This document shows positions 9,958 through 20,223 of a DNA stretch of 64,000 bases, in pieces. The notes under the pieces are model-generated. The model was not told where the DNA came from and ran no database searches. It was given only the letters and a program-made list of their open reading frames with translations. A program made the translations under genes and the position numbers. Position 1 is the first letter of the stretch. Each line of letters opens with the position of its first letter. The stretch covers positions 434,001 to 498,000 of the forward strand of contig NW_026946672.1 of assembly GCF_035222485.1 (NCBI RefSeq), given 5' to 3'. This stretch comes from Podospora pseudoanserina. Its lineage: Eukaryota > Ascomycota > Sordariomycetes > Sordariales > Podosporaceae.

Positions 9958-10356
9958 GCCTATCGGAACAACATTCAGGCACCCGGTCGACAAGGCAGCA
10001 TGTGCGTCGTGTACATATGTTATTCGAATCGTTTTTTACCCATCTTGCATCCCTGATGTGCTTGGTGTAGGCACCATTGGCCTTACACTCTGTGGCCTTG
10101 CAAATTCTTTGGAAGCTTTCTATCTACCGGCTTTATCACTCTGGACAAATACCCTGCTGGCACACAACTTTGCGGGTAAAAGAGCATCAGCCTTCGGCTA
10201 AGCTGTGGGTGCACGTAGCTGAACTCCGCACTTTCATGGTGCTTATATGTGCAACCCGCTATGCCAAGCAGACACAATGTCTTTGCATTGAAGACCTGGC
10301 TCTTGAAACAGACAGCTGTGACCTGGAAAGACAACATCAGCAGTCTTTAGCAGGAC
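9958..10356. other. Intergenic
   Basis: This is the 3' flank of the protease gene and the promoter of the next gene. No structure is noticed. Confidence 0.4.
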
Positions 10357-11076
10357 ATGGGCCTAACATACCAACTGTGGCTCGCCGTAGCCCTAATCAG
10401 CTCAACAACAGCCCAACCACCTCCCTCAACCACAACCACCTACCCCACCACCATCACAACGGCCCTCACAACAACCTACACCAACCCCTCCACCCCATCC
10501 GCCACCACCATCGACCACATCACCCTCCTAGACCCCTGGCCTGTCTCTCCCGACTTCGAATCCATCTTCCCCTACCCCCTCACCCAAACCGAAATTCTCT
10601 CCCGCACTATCATCCACTCCCCCTCCTCAACCTCCATCTCCCCGCCCACCAGCACAACCCTCACCTGGTCCCTATGGGCAGTCCAAGCGTTTGACATGTC
10701 CCCTTATGTCCCCCCCATCTGCCCCGGTCCAGAAGGGGAAGAAGGCTGTGCATACGGGAGCATCAAGCCTCATTATCGATGCGAGGAGTTGGGACTAGAG
10801 ACGAGGTGTGCGAGGCAGTGCGAGTTGAAGGATTGGATTTGGTGGTGTAGGCTGCCGAGGAATGATGGAAAGGACTCGTTGAATGGAGGTTTGGGTGGTA
10901 CGCCGGTGGGGAGGGTTTGCGCGGATAGGGTGGATGGTCGGGGGGGAGAGGGGGGAGGCGGGGGGTTGGCTTGGGTGCCGTTGGTGGAACCTTGTGATCA
11001 TACTGATTTCAAGGTTGGGTGTAAGGTTTGTCGGGAGGAGGAGGAGGAGGAAGGGCGGGTGGAGTGGAGGGGCTGA
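10357..11076 (+). CDS. Secreted Thr/Pro-stalk protein with Cys-rich end (239 aa)
   Basis: The frame starts MGLTYQLWLAVALISSTTAQ, a clear signal peptide, and continues as a Thr/Ser/Pro-rich, probably O-glycosylated stalk to about residue 105. The C-terminal half has about ten Cys (ICPGPEGEEGCAYG; RCEELGLETRCARQCELKDW; CDHTDFKVGCKVC) and a Gly-rich loop. The last codons are a purine run (GAGGAGGAGG), giving an acidic tail. No GPI signal is seen. It is probably a cell-wall or extracellular protein of unknown function in the secretome run. Confidence 0.75.
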   Translation: MGLTYQLWLAVALISSTTAQPPPSTTTTYPTTITTALTTTYTNPSTPSATTIDHITLLDPWPVSPDFESIFPYPLTQTEILSRTIIHSPSSTSISPPTSTTLTWSLWAVQAFDMSPYVPPICPGPEGEEGCAYGSIKPHYRCEELGLETRCARQCELKDWIWWCRLPRNDGKDSLNGGLGGTPVGRVCADRVDGRGGEGGGGGLAWVPLVEPCDHTDFKVGCKVCREEEEEEGRVEWRG

Positions 11077-11692
11077 TGGGAGTTAGGTTGTTTGTCTCGC
11101 ATGGTGGATGGAAAGTGTTGAAAGGAAGGTTTCTCGGCGGCACCGATCGGCTGAGGGACTTTTGGGCATCGGGCCGAGTGCTGTCTGTGTAAATTGTTCA
11201 ATCTTGTTTTCTGGTTGCGCTAAGCAGTTGGACAGATAGATTGTTCGGTTTGGGACTCGGGCAGAGCTGAAGGTGAATGTGGCATTGCTGTTACACCCTA
11301 GAACTTTTGGCAGCCGGTAAATGAGACACTGTCTGACAAGGCTGAAACAAATTTCAACTTACCTTAATACCTGATCCCTCCCTCCTGTCCGAGCTCTCCG
11401 AAACATGGTCCATAGTCACTATGCAGAGCTTTTGTGTGCCTACCTGAACTTGAGCACCTGGTAGGCGATTTTCAGAGCCCAGCTTGGCCCACGATAGGCA
11501 GTCTGAGCGAGACAGTCTTCAAGTACCTATCTACTGCATCAATACACTGGTAGGTACTGTCTCGGGCTGTCGCCGGAGTGTGGCAACAAATCGGGGTTGG
11601 TGGGCTGTATAAGAGCAGGTCAGACTTTCTGGCATCCAAGAACCGCAGAGCATAATTTCACCCACAAATTCTTGCAAGATTTTGATAAAAAA
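11077..11692. other. Intergenic, no gene seen
   Basis: Short frames only. A repeated-looking CTACC/GGTAGG motif occurs around 11440-11560. Confidence 0.4.
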
Positions 11693-12310
11693 ATGCTCAG
11701 GCTACTGCTGATCTACCTGGCGTATTGCGCCTTGAATGTCTTCTCTGCACCTCCTTCATCTGCAGATCATCGAACGAACCATCAGAGCCAGTCCCAAGTC
11801 CTTAAACTTGGTGATGACAAACCTTGTACTTGGGATGATACCTTCGGTGAAGTAGATTGGTAAGAGACTTCAGCTTATCCATACTCATCTTCTGCGCTCC
11901 TACTGATACCAGTCCAACCCAGCGGGTCATTCACCATCACGTTTGGCGACGGTAGTTTCCTGGGCTGGAAACTCTACACCACCCTTCGCCTCTCAAACTT
12001 CTCAGTTCACTTCGATCTCAACTGCACACACATGGGTGACGTTTGGACAACTGCTCCAAATGCCCCTGGGCTCCCCTACGTAATCTCGATTCACGGCGGT
12101 AACGGGTGCATCTCAACGGACTTCTGGTGGACCGATTGGGACAACCTCTGGATCAAGTATGCAAATCAGTGGGTCGATGTGGCCAGCGATTCAAGATGCA
12201 CAAGTGTGTATTGGAATAGAAAGGGGAGGAGATGCGTTATTGAGACCAGACCCGCTGATCCACAACCCAAATCTGGTGTGGAAGTTGGTGGGGCAACAGT
12301 CAGGGGCTAG
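11693..12310 (+). CDS. Secreted protein with small intron (184 aa)
   Basis: Exon 1 (11693-11859) encodes a signal peptide MLRLLLIYLAYCALNVFSA and a short Ser/Gln-rich propeptide-like segment. A 63 bp intron (GTAAGA...CCCAG, 11860-11922) joins it to exon 2, giving GEVDC then GSFTITFGDG. The mature part is Trp-rich with about six Cys (FWWTDWDNLWIKYANQW; SRCTSVYWNRKGRRC). The total divides evenly into 185 codons. An alternative donor at 11847 also keeps frame but is weaker. No family is recognised; a small beta-rich extracellular protein is inferred. Confidence 0.7.
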
Positions 12311-12521
12311 GGGGACTTGGTGGAGTCGGTAGCCATGTTCACAATTTGATGTCTCAACGATTAGGCACGTTGTTGATCACGTTTTGCGTGTTCTTTTAAC
12401 TTACACTTTCTCTATATACTTGTTCTGATGAAACCGAAAAGGTCACGAATGTATCTATGTATCTACTCTAATTGTGAGCCGGCAATCTATGTGCAAACTT
12501 TTTACAAAAAGAAACCCTCCC

Positions 12522-13669
12522 TCAAGTCCCATGGTAAGCAAAGAACATGTTGGCAGCACCAGCTGGCAGCACAATGGGTGCCACGCCTGACCCTGCCACC
12601 TTGGTATTTGGCCTTTTCCTGCCTTCCTCCCGACTCTCAGGCCCTGGTTGGAAAAGAGAAACCAGTGGATTCTGTCCCTCTACCACCACCACCTTCACTG
12701 CGTAGCCACCCTCCACCTTGCCGGTGCATATCCCCTTCTTTGGAAAAATCATCGGCATCATCCACCACTGGAAGGCCCGAATCTGCGTCCTGCACGCCTC
12801 CCAACCCTTGCTGTACTCCCGCAACCCTCTGTACCTGCTGATGTCACTCATCGCCCACCTCCCCGCATCGGCAAAGTCTTCCTGCCACGACGCCCTAGAG
12901 TAAGGAGTTGGCACGGCGGTGTCGTTTCCGTAGGCGTACTTCCAATACTTTGTTCTCGAGAAGGGCGTTCCCTCGGGAAACCCTTGACTCTCGAGGAACG
13001 GGGCGAGGGCTACCATGTCCATGATGTGGGTGATCTCATGGAATAAGACACCAAGCTTGAAGTAAGTGGGAGAGAAAACCAGAACGGAGCCGCGGGTGTA
13101 GGCCGCAGCTTGGATGGTGGAGCCCCATCCGCCATCGATGGGGCCGGGCAGGATGACCAGGTTGGCGACGTACTGGCGCATGCCTACGGGGACTTGGCTG
13201 AGGGTCTGGTGAGATGTCAGTAATGTATCGCCAGATCATATCTCGGCTTTTGTTTGGAAACACTGACATCGAAGATGCTATACCACTTTTCCTTTGCATC
13301 CTTGTGTCTACACACCGTCCACGGGACGCCGCAGTCTTCGAACCACACATCTCGGACTTGAAAGTCTAGAATCCAAAGGTTGTTGAACTGGGCTTCATGA
13401 ACGCAGTGAATTGGGTAGTAGCCCTCTTCCCATGGTCTTGATCTCCAATGCATCCGGGGGTAGTCAAAACGCAGGTGCATGTTTTGCGTGTCTTCGGAAA
13501 ATGGCGGGTATATCGGAGGTTTGTCGAGCTCATCTCTCTTCTCAAGATCGTCTCTTCCCTCAAGCTGGTTTTTAAATGAGTGAGATGAGGCAGGGATTGC
13601 CAGGCTGTTTCCAATGAGCGGAAAGGCAATGGCTGCAAGTAGGGCGGAACAAAGGAGTGAAGCCCGCAT
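12522..13669 (-). CDS. con-13: Secreted HEITH-motif protein, con-13-like (361 aa)
   Basis: Exon 1 is 13669-13268 and exon 2 is 13205-12522, with a 62 bp intron (GTCAGT...CACCAG). The leader MRASLLCSALLAAIAFPLIG is followed by a dibasic KR-rich propeptide (EGRDDLEKRDELDK). HEITHIMD (about residues 177-184) is an HExxH zinc motif, and the downstream WQEDFADAGRWAMSD could give the third ligand. The order fits Neurospora conidiation-specific protein 13 homologues as I recall them, but the name is not verified. It is convergent with the gene ending at 12310 and is the second HExxH secreted protein within 5 kb. Confidence 0.75.
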
Positions 13670-14658
13670 GGTAAAGAGAGTGTGAGCGATCTTGATATTC
13701 GATCCCAACTGAGAAGCTCTGAAAAGTGGCAGGGGCTTCCTCTTTTCCAGCCTTCCCAGCCAGAAAAAGGCAGGTACACAGAAGAAAAAAGATAGAAGCA
13801 AAAAGCCAACTTGACGCATACACTTTAAGGTATGCGGTTGACTGTCCAGGAAACCCCTGATCATTCATCACAAGCAGCCCTGCCACGGGGCAGTGAACTT
13901 GTCAGACCGTTTCTTGCCAATGCCAACCGGGCCGTTCCTAGCTTCAGCCGCCATTTTTGACATCTTTACAGGTAGACGGTGTGCTTTAGTACGGATAGCT
14001 GAGGAAAAGCATCTGAAAAACGGTCTGCAGATAGTCCCTCGTTGTTGGTTGAGCGAGACGCCTGCCCCTTAAGTAGAAGCCGTGCCCAATAAGGGATCAA
14101 GATTCGTGCACAGCGAATCGCGCCGCAAATGAGTAATAGCTTCGAAACAAGTCTGAATTTCGAGTCATAACTACCGGTTCAATCTCCTGAATCATGGATT
14201 CATGATGGTCGTGATGCTAGCTGCCGCTTACAGATAACAGTGCAATGGTTAGCTGACAACGGCCTGTCAACCGTCAAAAGTGTTGACGACTAGTAAACCG
14301 TTGGTGAGTCGAGGTTCCAACTACTGGTTGATGGGTTAAGGATACTCTTCGATAAATATCTCGGGGCATCGCGAAGTCGATTCGTCGTACCTTAGTTTCG
14401 ATGTGGAGAAACTTCTAGGTTTCTTCTTAGAACTTGATGATGGTGACAATCTGAGATAGACTTCTGGTCCACTCAAGACAGGGTGCCTAACGGCGCAAGT
14501 TGTGGAAGCATAATCCGACAAACGGCTCTGAAAAAAATGGTTTCGGGTTTTGCAGCCCTTAGCGCCACCTTTCTTGGCTGCCAGGCTGTATGTGAACTTT
14601 TTTTTTGTTACACTCTGCAAGTTTCATTCTTTCTCCATGCACTCCGCCAGCTACAAGA
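13670..14658. other. Intergenic, divergent promoter region
   Basis: This lies between the leftward gene starting at 13669 and the rightward gene near 14659. Frames here (for example 13572-13886) contain the leader of the neighbouring gene read upstream of its true ATG and are not separate genes. Confidence 0.45.
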
Positions 14659-15417
14659 ATGGATCCTGAAACGAAGGAGCTCCTGGACAACCACCCACTG
14701 ACAGATATCTTCCCACTGATTGAGAAAATACGTTGGTCTCCAAGGGTCCCGACATATAGGATTCTCTACTGCGTAGTTCCATTTCACCCAGAATATCAGA
14801 GGAATGTCATGAACAAACAGCCCTGGTGTATCTTTGGCACATACACCTGCTATCTTGATGATTTGCAAAACTTCATGAAAAAAGGCTTCACATGGAATGC
14901 ATCCAACTACATCCCGGAAATGTACTTCAACACAGAACCGCAAACATGGATGGAACCTTCTAGCTGGAAGCACACTCGTTGCTGGAGGCCTGACAGTTTC
15001 CGAAGCATCCCTCCAGGTCACAGTGGATGGGAAGCATCACTCGGTGCTCGGCGTCACCAAAAACACTGACCAACTTCCGTTTCGACCGTTATCGGCAGAA
15101 AATATCTGGTTTGTGACAGTGAACAACTTTTTTGGTTATGAGGGCTTCGTATTTGATCATGGCGATCCCGACAAGGACATCGACTGCATCAAAAAATATC
15201 GCTGTATCGCTTCCTTGGTGGGTGTGGCCGACGAAAGCATCTCGCTCCAAGTCCTATGGACTGGGTCGACTGTTTGGAGTCACAGTGAACAGAACCGTGG
15301 TGTTCATGTTGATTCAGTATGTTTAGACATTGATCATAATCTTTCTCTACGATTTATACCTCTCACTTTTCCTCGAAGATTCCGCAAAACATTTTGCAGT
15401 TTGCAAGACAGAGTTGA
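14659..15417 (+). CDS. Orphan cytosolic protein with an internal frame change
   Basis: ATG at 14659 starts MDPETKELLDNHPLTDIFPL with no leader. Coding character continues to about WMEP (near 14956) in one frame and then resumes in the next frame with TLVAGGLTVSEASLQVTVDG to about 15316. A GTATGT donor (15317) and an acceptor at 15378 could add IPQNILQFARQS before the stop. The frame change is either a one-base indel (decay or sequence error) or a 49 bp intron (14922-14970, GTACTT...GGAAG) with a weak acceptor. No family is recognised. Confidence 0.45.
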
Positions 15418-15628
15418 TATAGTCGGCGATAAATGGTCCTAGGGTTAGGGTATTTATCTTATCAGAAATGCCCACCCACTCACCAAAACACCCCACCAGC
15501 AACCACTGCCTGCTGTCCCCCGGTGAAGCATGGAAACTTCAACAACTTCACTCCGGCCTCGTGACATTTCAGCATCTCATCGCCCCATCGGTATCAAGGG
15601 TGCATAGAGATACCGGTCGAACTGCATC

Positions 15629-17482
15629 ATGGATATCACCAGCCATGCTGCTGCACGCAGCCCGCTTACCTTGGCAACGCTTCCGCCAGAGATTCTGATG
15701 GGCATCGTCGAGTGTCTCATTCCAACTCCGCCTGAAATCGGCGAGACAGGCCCTGTCGCCCTCGCGCAGATGTTTGAAGGCGAGCCATGGTATGAGTTCA
15801 TTCTGTGCCGTCGCGCCCTCGCCAGTCTCTGCCTCGTCACGAGGACCTTTCGTGAAATGGCTCACCCCCTCCTCTACCGCGTCATCGCCATCACCAACCC
15901 ACGAACCATGCTCCTTCTCTTCCGCACTCTGGCTGAGTTTCCACACTACGGATTACACACCCGCTTTCTCTCATGTCACATCACGCTGACCCGCAACAAT
16001 GTCATCCGCGGGGTGAAAGAAGCGATGCATGAGCAGCTCGGCAGGTTCAAGCCATCCGACGCCCCCGGAGTCATTGCCCAGTACGTCCGCAACTCAATCA
16101 TGCAGGCAGGTTCAGTCTGCAGTCACTGGATGCAGCCTTACTATGAAGGTCTGCCTCAAAACATCTTCTCCATGGTGCTCGCCAGCTGCAAGAGGGTAGA
16201 GACGCTCCTCCTAGAGGTCCCCATCTGTGACGAGGACGGCGACTACAACATCCTGTTTCACAAAATGCACGGCGACTTACATGAGTTCGACCTGGCTCGC
16301 GACCCTAGCGTGAAAAATGAAGAGCGCCCTTACCAACACATTCATACCCTCCTCTTGCAGGGTGACACCGAAATGATCAAGCACCTCGAGATCGACGAGT
16401 GTGACTGCGACATCCCAGACAACTACGGCGTCAAATGCAACACCTACTTCCCCCTGTTTGCGGCTCTGCCCAAGCTCGCCACGGTCGAAGTCACCTGCGA
16501 CAGCGGCGACTGGACCAACCCCATCGTCAACCTCAACCAAAACATCATGGCCAGGCTTCATGCCATACATCCTGGCTCTACCCAGTTTTACAAGACAATG
16601 GCCTCCCTCCCTCCAGACCACCCTTACCTCGGCGGCATCAAGCACATCTACCTCCACAACAGCATGGTAATGCCTCACCATCTTCACTACCTGTTGAAGT
16701 TCGCCCCTTACCTGGAGACACTGTACGTAACCCCTCGCCGGATCGAAGACGACGGACCGGTAAGGTGGCCCCGCGTTCACGGCCCAGAGGAGGAAGACCA
16801 CGAGTCGCTCAACCTGGGCTTGCAACAATACGGCAAGAAGCACCTCAAGAACCTCGATGTCGGGTGGACGAGCCTCAAGAACATGGAGAAGCTTGTCGGC
16901 CCAGAAGGGAGGATCATTTGCCTGCCCGAGCTTAAAAACCTGGAGAAGCTGTGCATTCAGCTCGAGACGCTGTACGGAAACATGAAAAACGCGGCTGTTC
17001 TCCCTCTCCTGTCACTGCTCCCGCCCAATTTGATGGAGTTAACGATTGAGGACTGGTGGTGGCGGTATGAGAAGCTGTACTTTGACATGAAGATGTGGAA
17101 GCCGAAAAAGAAGGTGGAGCATTACACCCGGGAAAAGGCGTATCGTCAGGCGGCGGTGGAGATGCTGATGAAGTTTGCAAAGTCGCTTGATGTGACGACC
17201 AACCGGCTGAAGAAGGTGATGCTGGTGTGCAAGATTCCGTGGACGTGGGTGCTGGAGGGGGCGGTGGAGGCTGATGAGCACTTTATGGGGGTGAAGCTCG
17301 CGTTTGAGGAGAAGGGGGTGGCGTTTGAGGTGGATTGTGACGAGGTCGAGGAGGAGGAGAAGCGGCCAAAGCGGGATGTTCCGGTGTATCAGCCTTGCCT
17401 GAGGCCTAACGCGCCAGAGTATGATGAGTATGATGAGTTTGACGAGTTTGATGAGTATCCGTATGATGATTACCCGTACTAG
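15629..17482 (+). CDS. F-box-like protein (617 aa)
   Basis: A single exon. Residues about 15-50 read LATLPPEILMGIVECLI, followed by LCLVTRTFREMAHPLLYR, the LPxE...L..VC..F pattern of an F-box, which binds Skp1 in SCF ubiquitin ligases. The middle ~400 residues contain irregular Leu-rich stretches (LKNLDVGWTSLKNMEKL; LPELKNLEKLCIQL) that may form a substrate-binding solenoid. The last ~25 residues are an acidic aromatic repeat of EYDEYDEFDEFDEY type, encoded by a GATGAGT microsatellite-like tract. The substrate is unknown. Such F-box genes are numerous in this fungal class. Confidence 0.8.
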   Translation: MDITSHAAARSPLTLATLPPEILMGIVECLIPTPPEIGETGPVALAQMFEGEPWYEFILCRRALASLCLVTRTFREMAHPLLYRVIAITNPRTMLLLFRTLAEFPHYGLHTRFLSCHITLTRNNVIRGVKEAMHEQLGRFKPSDAPGVIAQYVRNSIMQAGSVCSHWMQPYYEGLPQNIFSMVLASCKRVETLLLEVPICDEDGDYNILFHKMHGDLHEFDLARDPSVKNEERPYQHIHTLLLQGDTEMIKHLEIDECDCDIPDNYGVKCNTYFPLFAALPKLATVEVTCDSGDWTNPIVNLNQNIMARLHAIHPGSTQFYKTMASLPPDHPYLGGIKHIYLHNSMVMPHHLHYLLKFAPYLETLYVTPRRIEDDGPVRWPRVHGPEEEDHESLNLGLQQYGKKHLKNLDVGWTSLKNMEKLVGPEGRIICLPELKNLEKLCIQLETLYGNMKNAAVLPLLSLLPPNLMELTIEDWWWRYEKLYFDMKMWKPKKKVEHYTREKAYRQAAVEMLMKFAKSLDVTTNRLKKVMLVCKIPWTWVLEGAVEADEHFMGVKLAFEEKGVAFEVDCDEVEEEEKRPKRDVPVYQPCLRPNAPEYDEYDEFDEFDEYPYDDYPY

Positions 17483-17990
17483 TGAGAGGGGTTTGCTAGA
17501 AGATTTAGACCATTAACGAGAGCTGTTGCAATGTCGGTTGTTATCTTTGTGTAGAGTAAGTAGTCTTTAGACAAAGGTACATCTATTGCCCACCTTCGTC
17601 GTAGTTTCTGCTGTGCCACTTGCAATGGGCTTTGTTGCCCAACCTGCCCACGTTGCTCATGACATGGACTCTGCATGGAAAAATGGTTGCCAAAAACCGC
17701 AGACACAAAGGCCTCACGTCCACGACGAGCAAGGCCAAGAGACCCCCAGGTCAAGGTAAACAGGTTTCCTGCGCCATCGTCGTCACTTCCAAGAACTTTG
17801 GCCTCGTCGACATGCAACAAAAATCCGAACTCGGACTCAACAGCTCGAACCAACTGCAGCGAAGGAATCGACAGCCACACCTTCTTTTTGCTTGGGTCGT
17901 ATCGGAAACACACCAGGTCAACTGCCGAGTTGCCGAGCGGGAGGTCATCCTCTCGGGGCGCGGCGTATTCACTGCGTCGTTTTGCTGGCC
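17479..17990 (-). CDS. Possible hypothetical exon
   Basis: A leftward open stretch reads EDDLPLGNSAVDLVCFRYDP, then WLSIPSLQLVRAVESEFGFL and later GNLFTLTWGSLGLARRGREA. The composition looks coding, but no ATG in frame is evident and the end overlaps the F-box gene's 3' end convergently. It may be a fragment of a decayed gene. Confidence 0.25.
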
Positions 17991-18535
17991 ATCACGGTGT
18001 ATACAGGTAGGCAGAAAGGATAGAAGAAGAATGCAATAGGCATCAACATTATTCTCTACTCCAGACCCCCCCCCCCCCACCTTCCCTCTTGACACAAAAG
18101 ATCCCTTCTCATCCCAATATAGCCATCCATCATCCAAGCTGCATTATGTTTGCTCGTGTATATACATATCTTTTGCAAAGTGTAAATAAATATGGTAGGC
18201 AAGTTTGATGTCTGGCCCGAGTGCACTGCCAGAGGTTACTCAAGACCATAAAGAGAAGAATCGGTTGGCAGATATGATCTGATGACAAAGGAGAGTGTTC
18301 GCAACACAGACCACGTTTTACACAACCGTGGCTGCACATCGGAATATCCCACCCTCACATATATGTCCCGGGTATTTCTGCCTGATGATGTGTTGATGCG
18401 AAATTGGCCTCTATTTCTTCCTCTGAGCCCTCGCCCCCTGATATCTCCGGTTTTATGACCTCCCACAAATATCACATGGTATCCAAACAAAATTTCTAGA
18501 AGTGAACAAATTATTATGCTGGATTAAACGCCCCC
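17991..18535. other. Intergenic, poly-C run
   Basis: A run of about 13 C lies near 18067. Otherwise this is the 3' flank of the acyltransferase gene. Confidence 0.35.
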
Positions 18536-20223
18536 TTATGACTGTGCCTGCTTCGGCCTGTCCCCGTCGGCTGGGCTTGTGCCGTTGCCGTTGAGGAGGA
18601 ATCCCTTCTCGGCCAAGCCGGCCTTGCCTTCCTCGTTGTCATCGTCAAACACCTTCTTCTCCAGCCACTGGGTGGCTCTCGCGCAGGCCGTATCCACGTA
18701 CTTCATCCAGGCCCAGGCGGCAATGTACGTAAGGGTGGTGAAAACCAGAATCGAGGCCATCTTGTGGGCGCGGGACTTGGGGTGGAGGTACTCCTGCTGC
18801 TTCTGGGACCCGTCTTCGTTCTTACCGGCGGGTTCCCAGGGCTCTCCAGTGATCCCATACACAATCCACATGCCAACAGTACGGAGGATGGTTCCGTGGG
18901 TGAGGTAGACAGCGAAAGAGTGGTGTCCGAGCCAGATCAGAAGACGATGCGAGAGGAGCTTCTGGATGAAGGGCGAGATAAAGATGGAGATGGAGGTGCA
19001 CATGATGAAAAAGGCCGATGTTCGTCGGTGGACATTGGACCCCTTAGGTACCAAGAAACTGCCCTGGTTCTGACCATCAACCGGATTCAGGAGGAACTTG
19101 TGGAGGCTCATGGACCAAGGGGCCCAGTCCTCATGCTCTTGCGGGTACGAGCCGACATAGCCACCGACCAAGAGCAGGAAGGGGGCAACGACGCAGGTGA
19201 GAAGGCGCTGGTGAGAGGTGATAAAGTTTTGCGTGGGACGGTGCTGGGAGAGTTCGGCAAGAAGCGTCCCAAGCGCAAGCATAGCACCAAAGGTTTCTGT
19301 TTGTCCAAAAGATGTCAGTTTAAAATCAGATGTATGGTCCGTGCACGGCTATGACGTACCAGTCAAGTGTCCAACATTCATCAACCAGTACGTGATCAGG
19401 AGAACATGCACCAGAACACGGTACTTGAAACGCATCCCGATGGTGGCAGCCAACACGATATACACTTGGAAAGCTCCGATGAGCAGCGGGCGCATGGCCC
19501 ACTGATGCCGGTCATAAACGTTCTCGGTGTTGGTCCATGTCGTCAAGGAGGAGCGGAAGAGTCTGCGGATGTTGTCGCCCAGTGGCATTGGGTCCGGCGC
19601 ATCGAAACGCACCCAGAAAGCGTCACAGCGGTTGGCAGCCCGGTAGGCACCGAGAACCGACATGAAGAAGCTGATCAGGGTGGCAATAAGAGCTGGAAGC
19701 ATCAGGCGCGGAGGGCGCCGGAAAGCGCTCCTCGCAATCGTCTTGAGCGCAGCTGGCGCATTGCCTTGTTGGTAGGCGAGCTTTAATGGCTTATTGGCAC
19801 ATACAAAGCCCGTCAAGAAGGCGAAGATGGGCACGCCAATTCGTCCTTGGTATGGGATGCGCAGGTAAGGATATTGCAGCAATCTGGGAGCCTCTCCCTT
19901 AGAGTCGGCTGGCCAGAAAAGTGGAAAATCCAAAGCGCGGGCAATGTGGGTGGTGATAACGAGAGCCGATGTGACACCTCGAAGACCCTGTGGGCGTGAT
20001 AAAAAAACAAACAGTCAGCACTGGAACGGTGGAAGCTGGGGAAACCGTCGTCTATCAATCGTCACCGGACCATGCAGGACCACTCGGAGCCGGACCCGGA
20101 GGTGGCTGCAAAGGCAAAGGCGGACACAGGCACGGGGACACCCGAGCGGTCGACAAAATCCGAGAAAATGTTGCCACGTACCTCCACCCACTTGATGTTT
20201 CGTTGATTCGGTCGAGCAGCCAT
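18536..20223 (-). CDS. Acyltransferase-3 family membrane protein (476 aa)
   Basis: Exons are 20223-20182, 19987-19360 and 19296-18536, with introns of 194 bp (GTACGT...CACAG) and 63 bp (GTACGT...AACAG). All phases join cleanly. The product starts MAARPNQRN and has roughly ten hydrophobic helices. RIGVPIFAFLTGFVCANKPL (helix 2 region), LIGAFQVYIVLAATIGMRFK and LIWLGHHSFAVYLTHGTILR (C-terminal helix with the HxxFxxYLxH signature) match the OafB/NodX-type acyltransferase-3 fold. It probably transfers an acyl group to a sugar or lipid across a membrane. The tail is acidic and cytosolic. The first intron, in the codon-14 region, is unusually long for this window. Confidence 0.85.

Noticed and set aside
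16277-16843. 188-codon minus-strand frame
   Set aside because: A shadow within the F-box gene.
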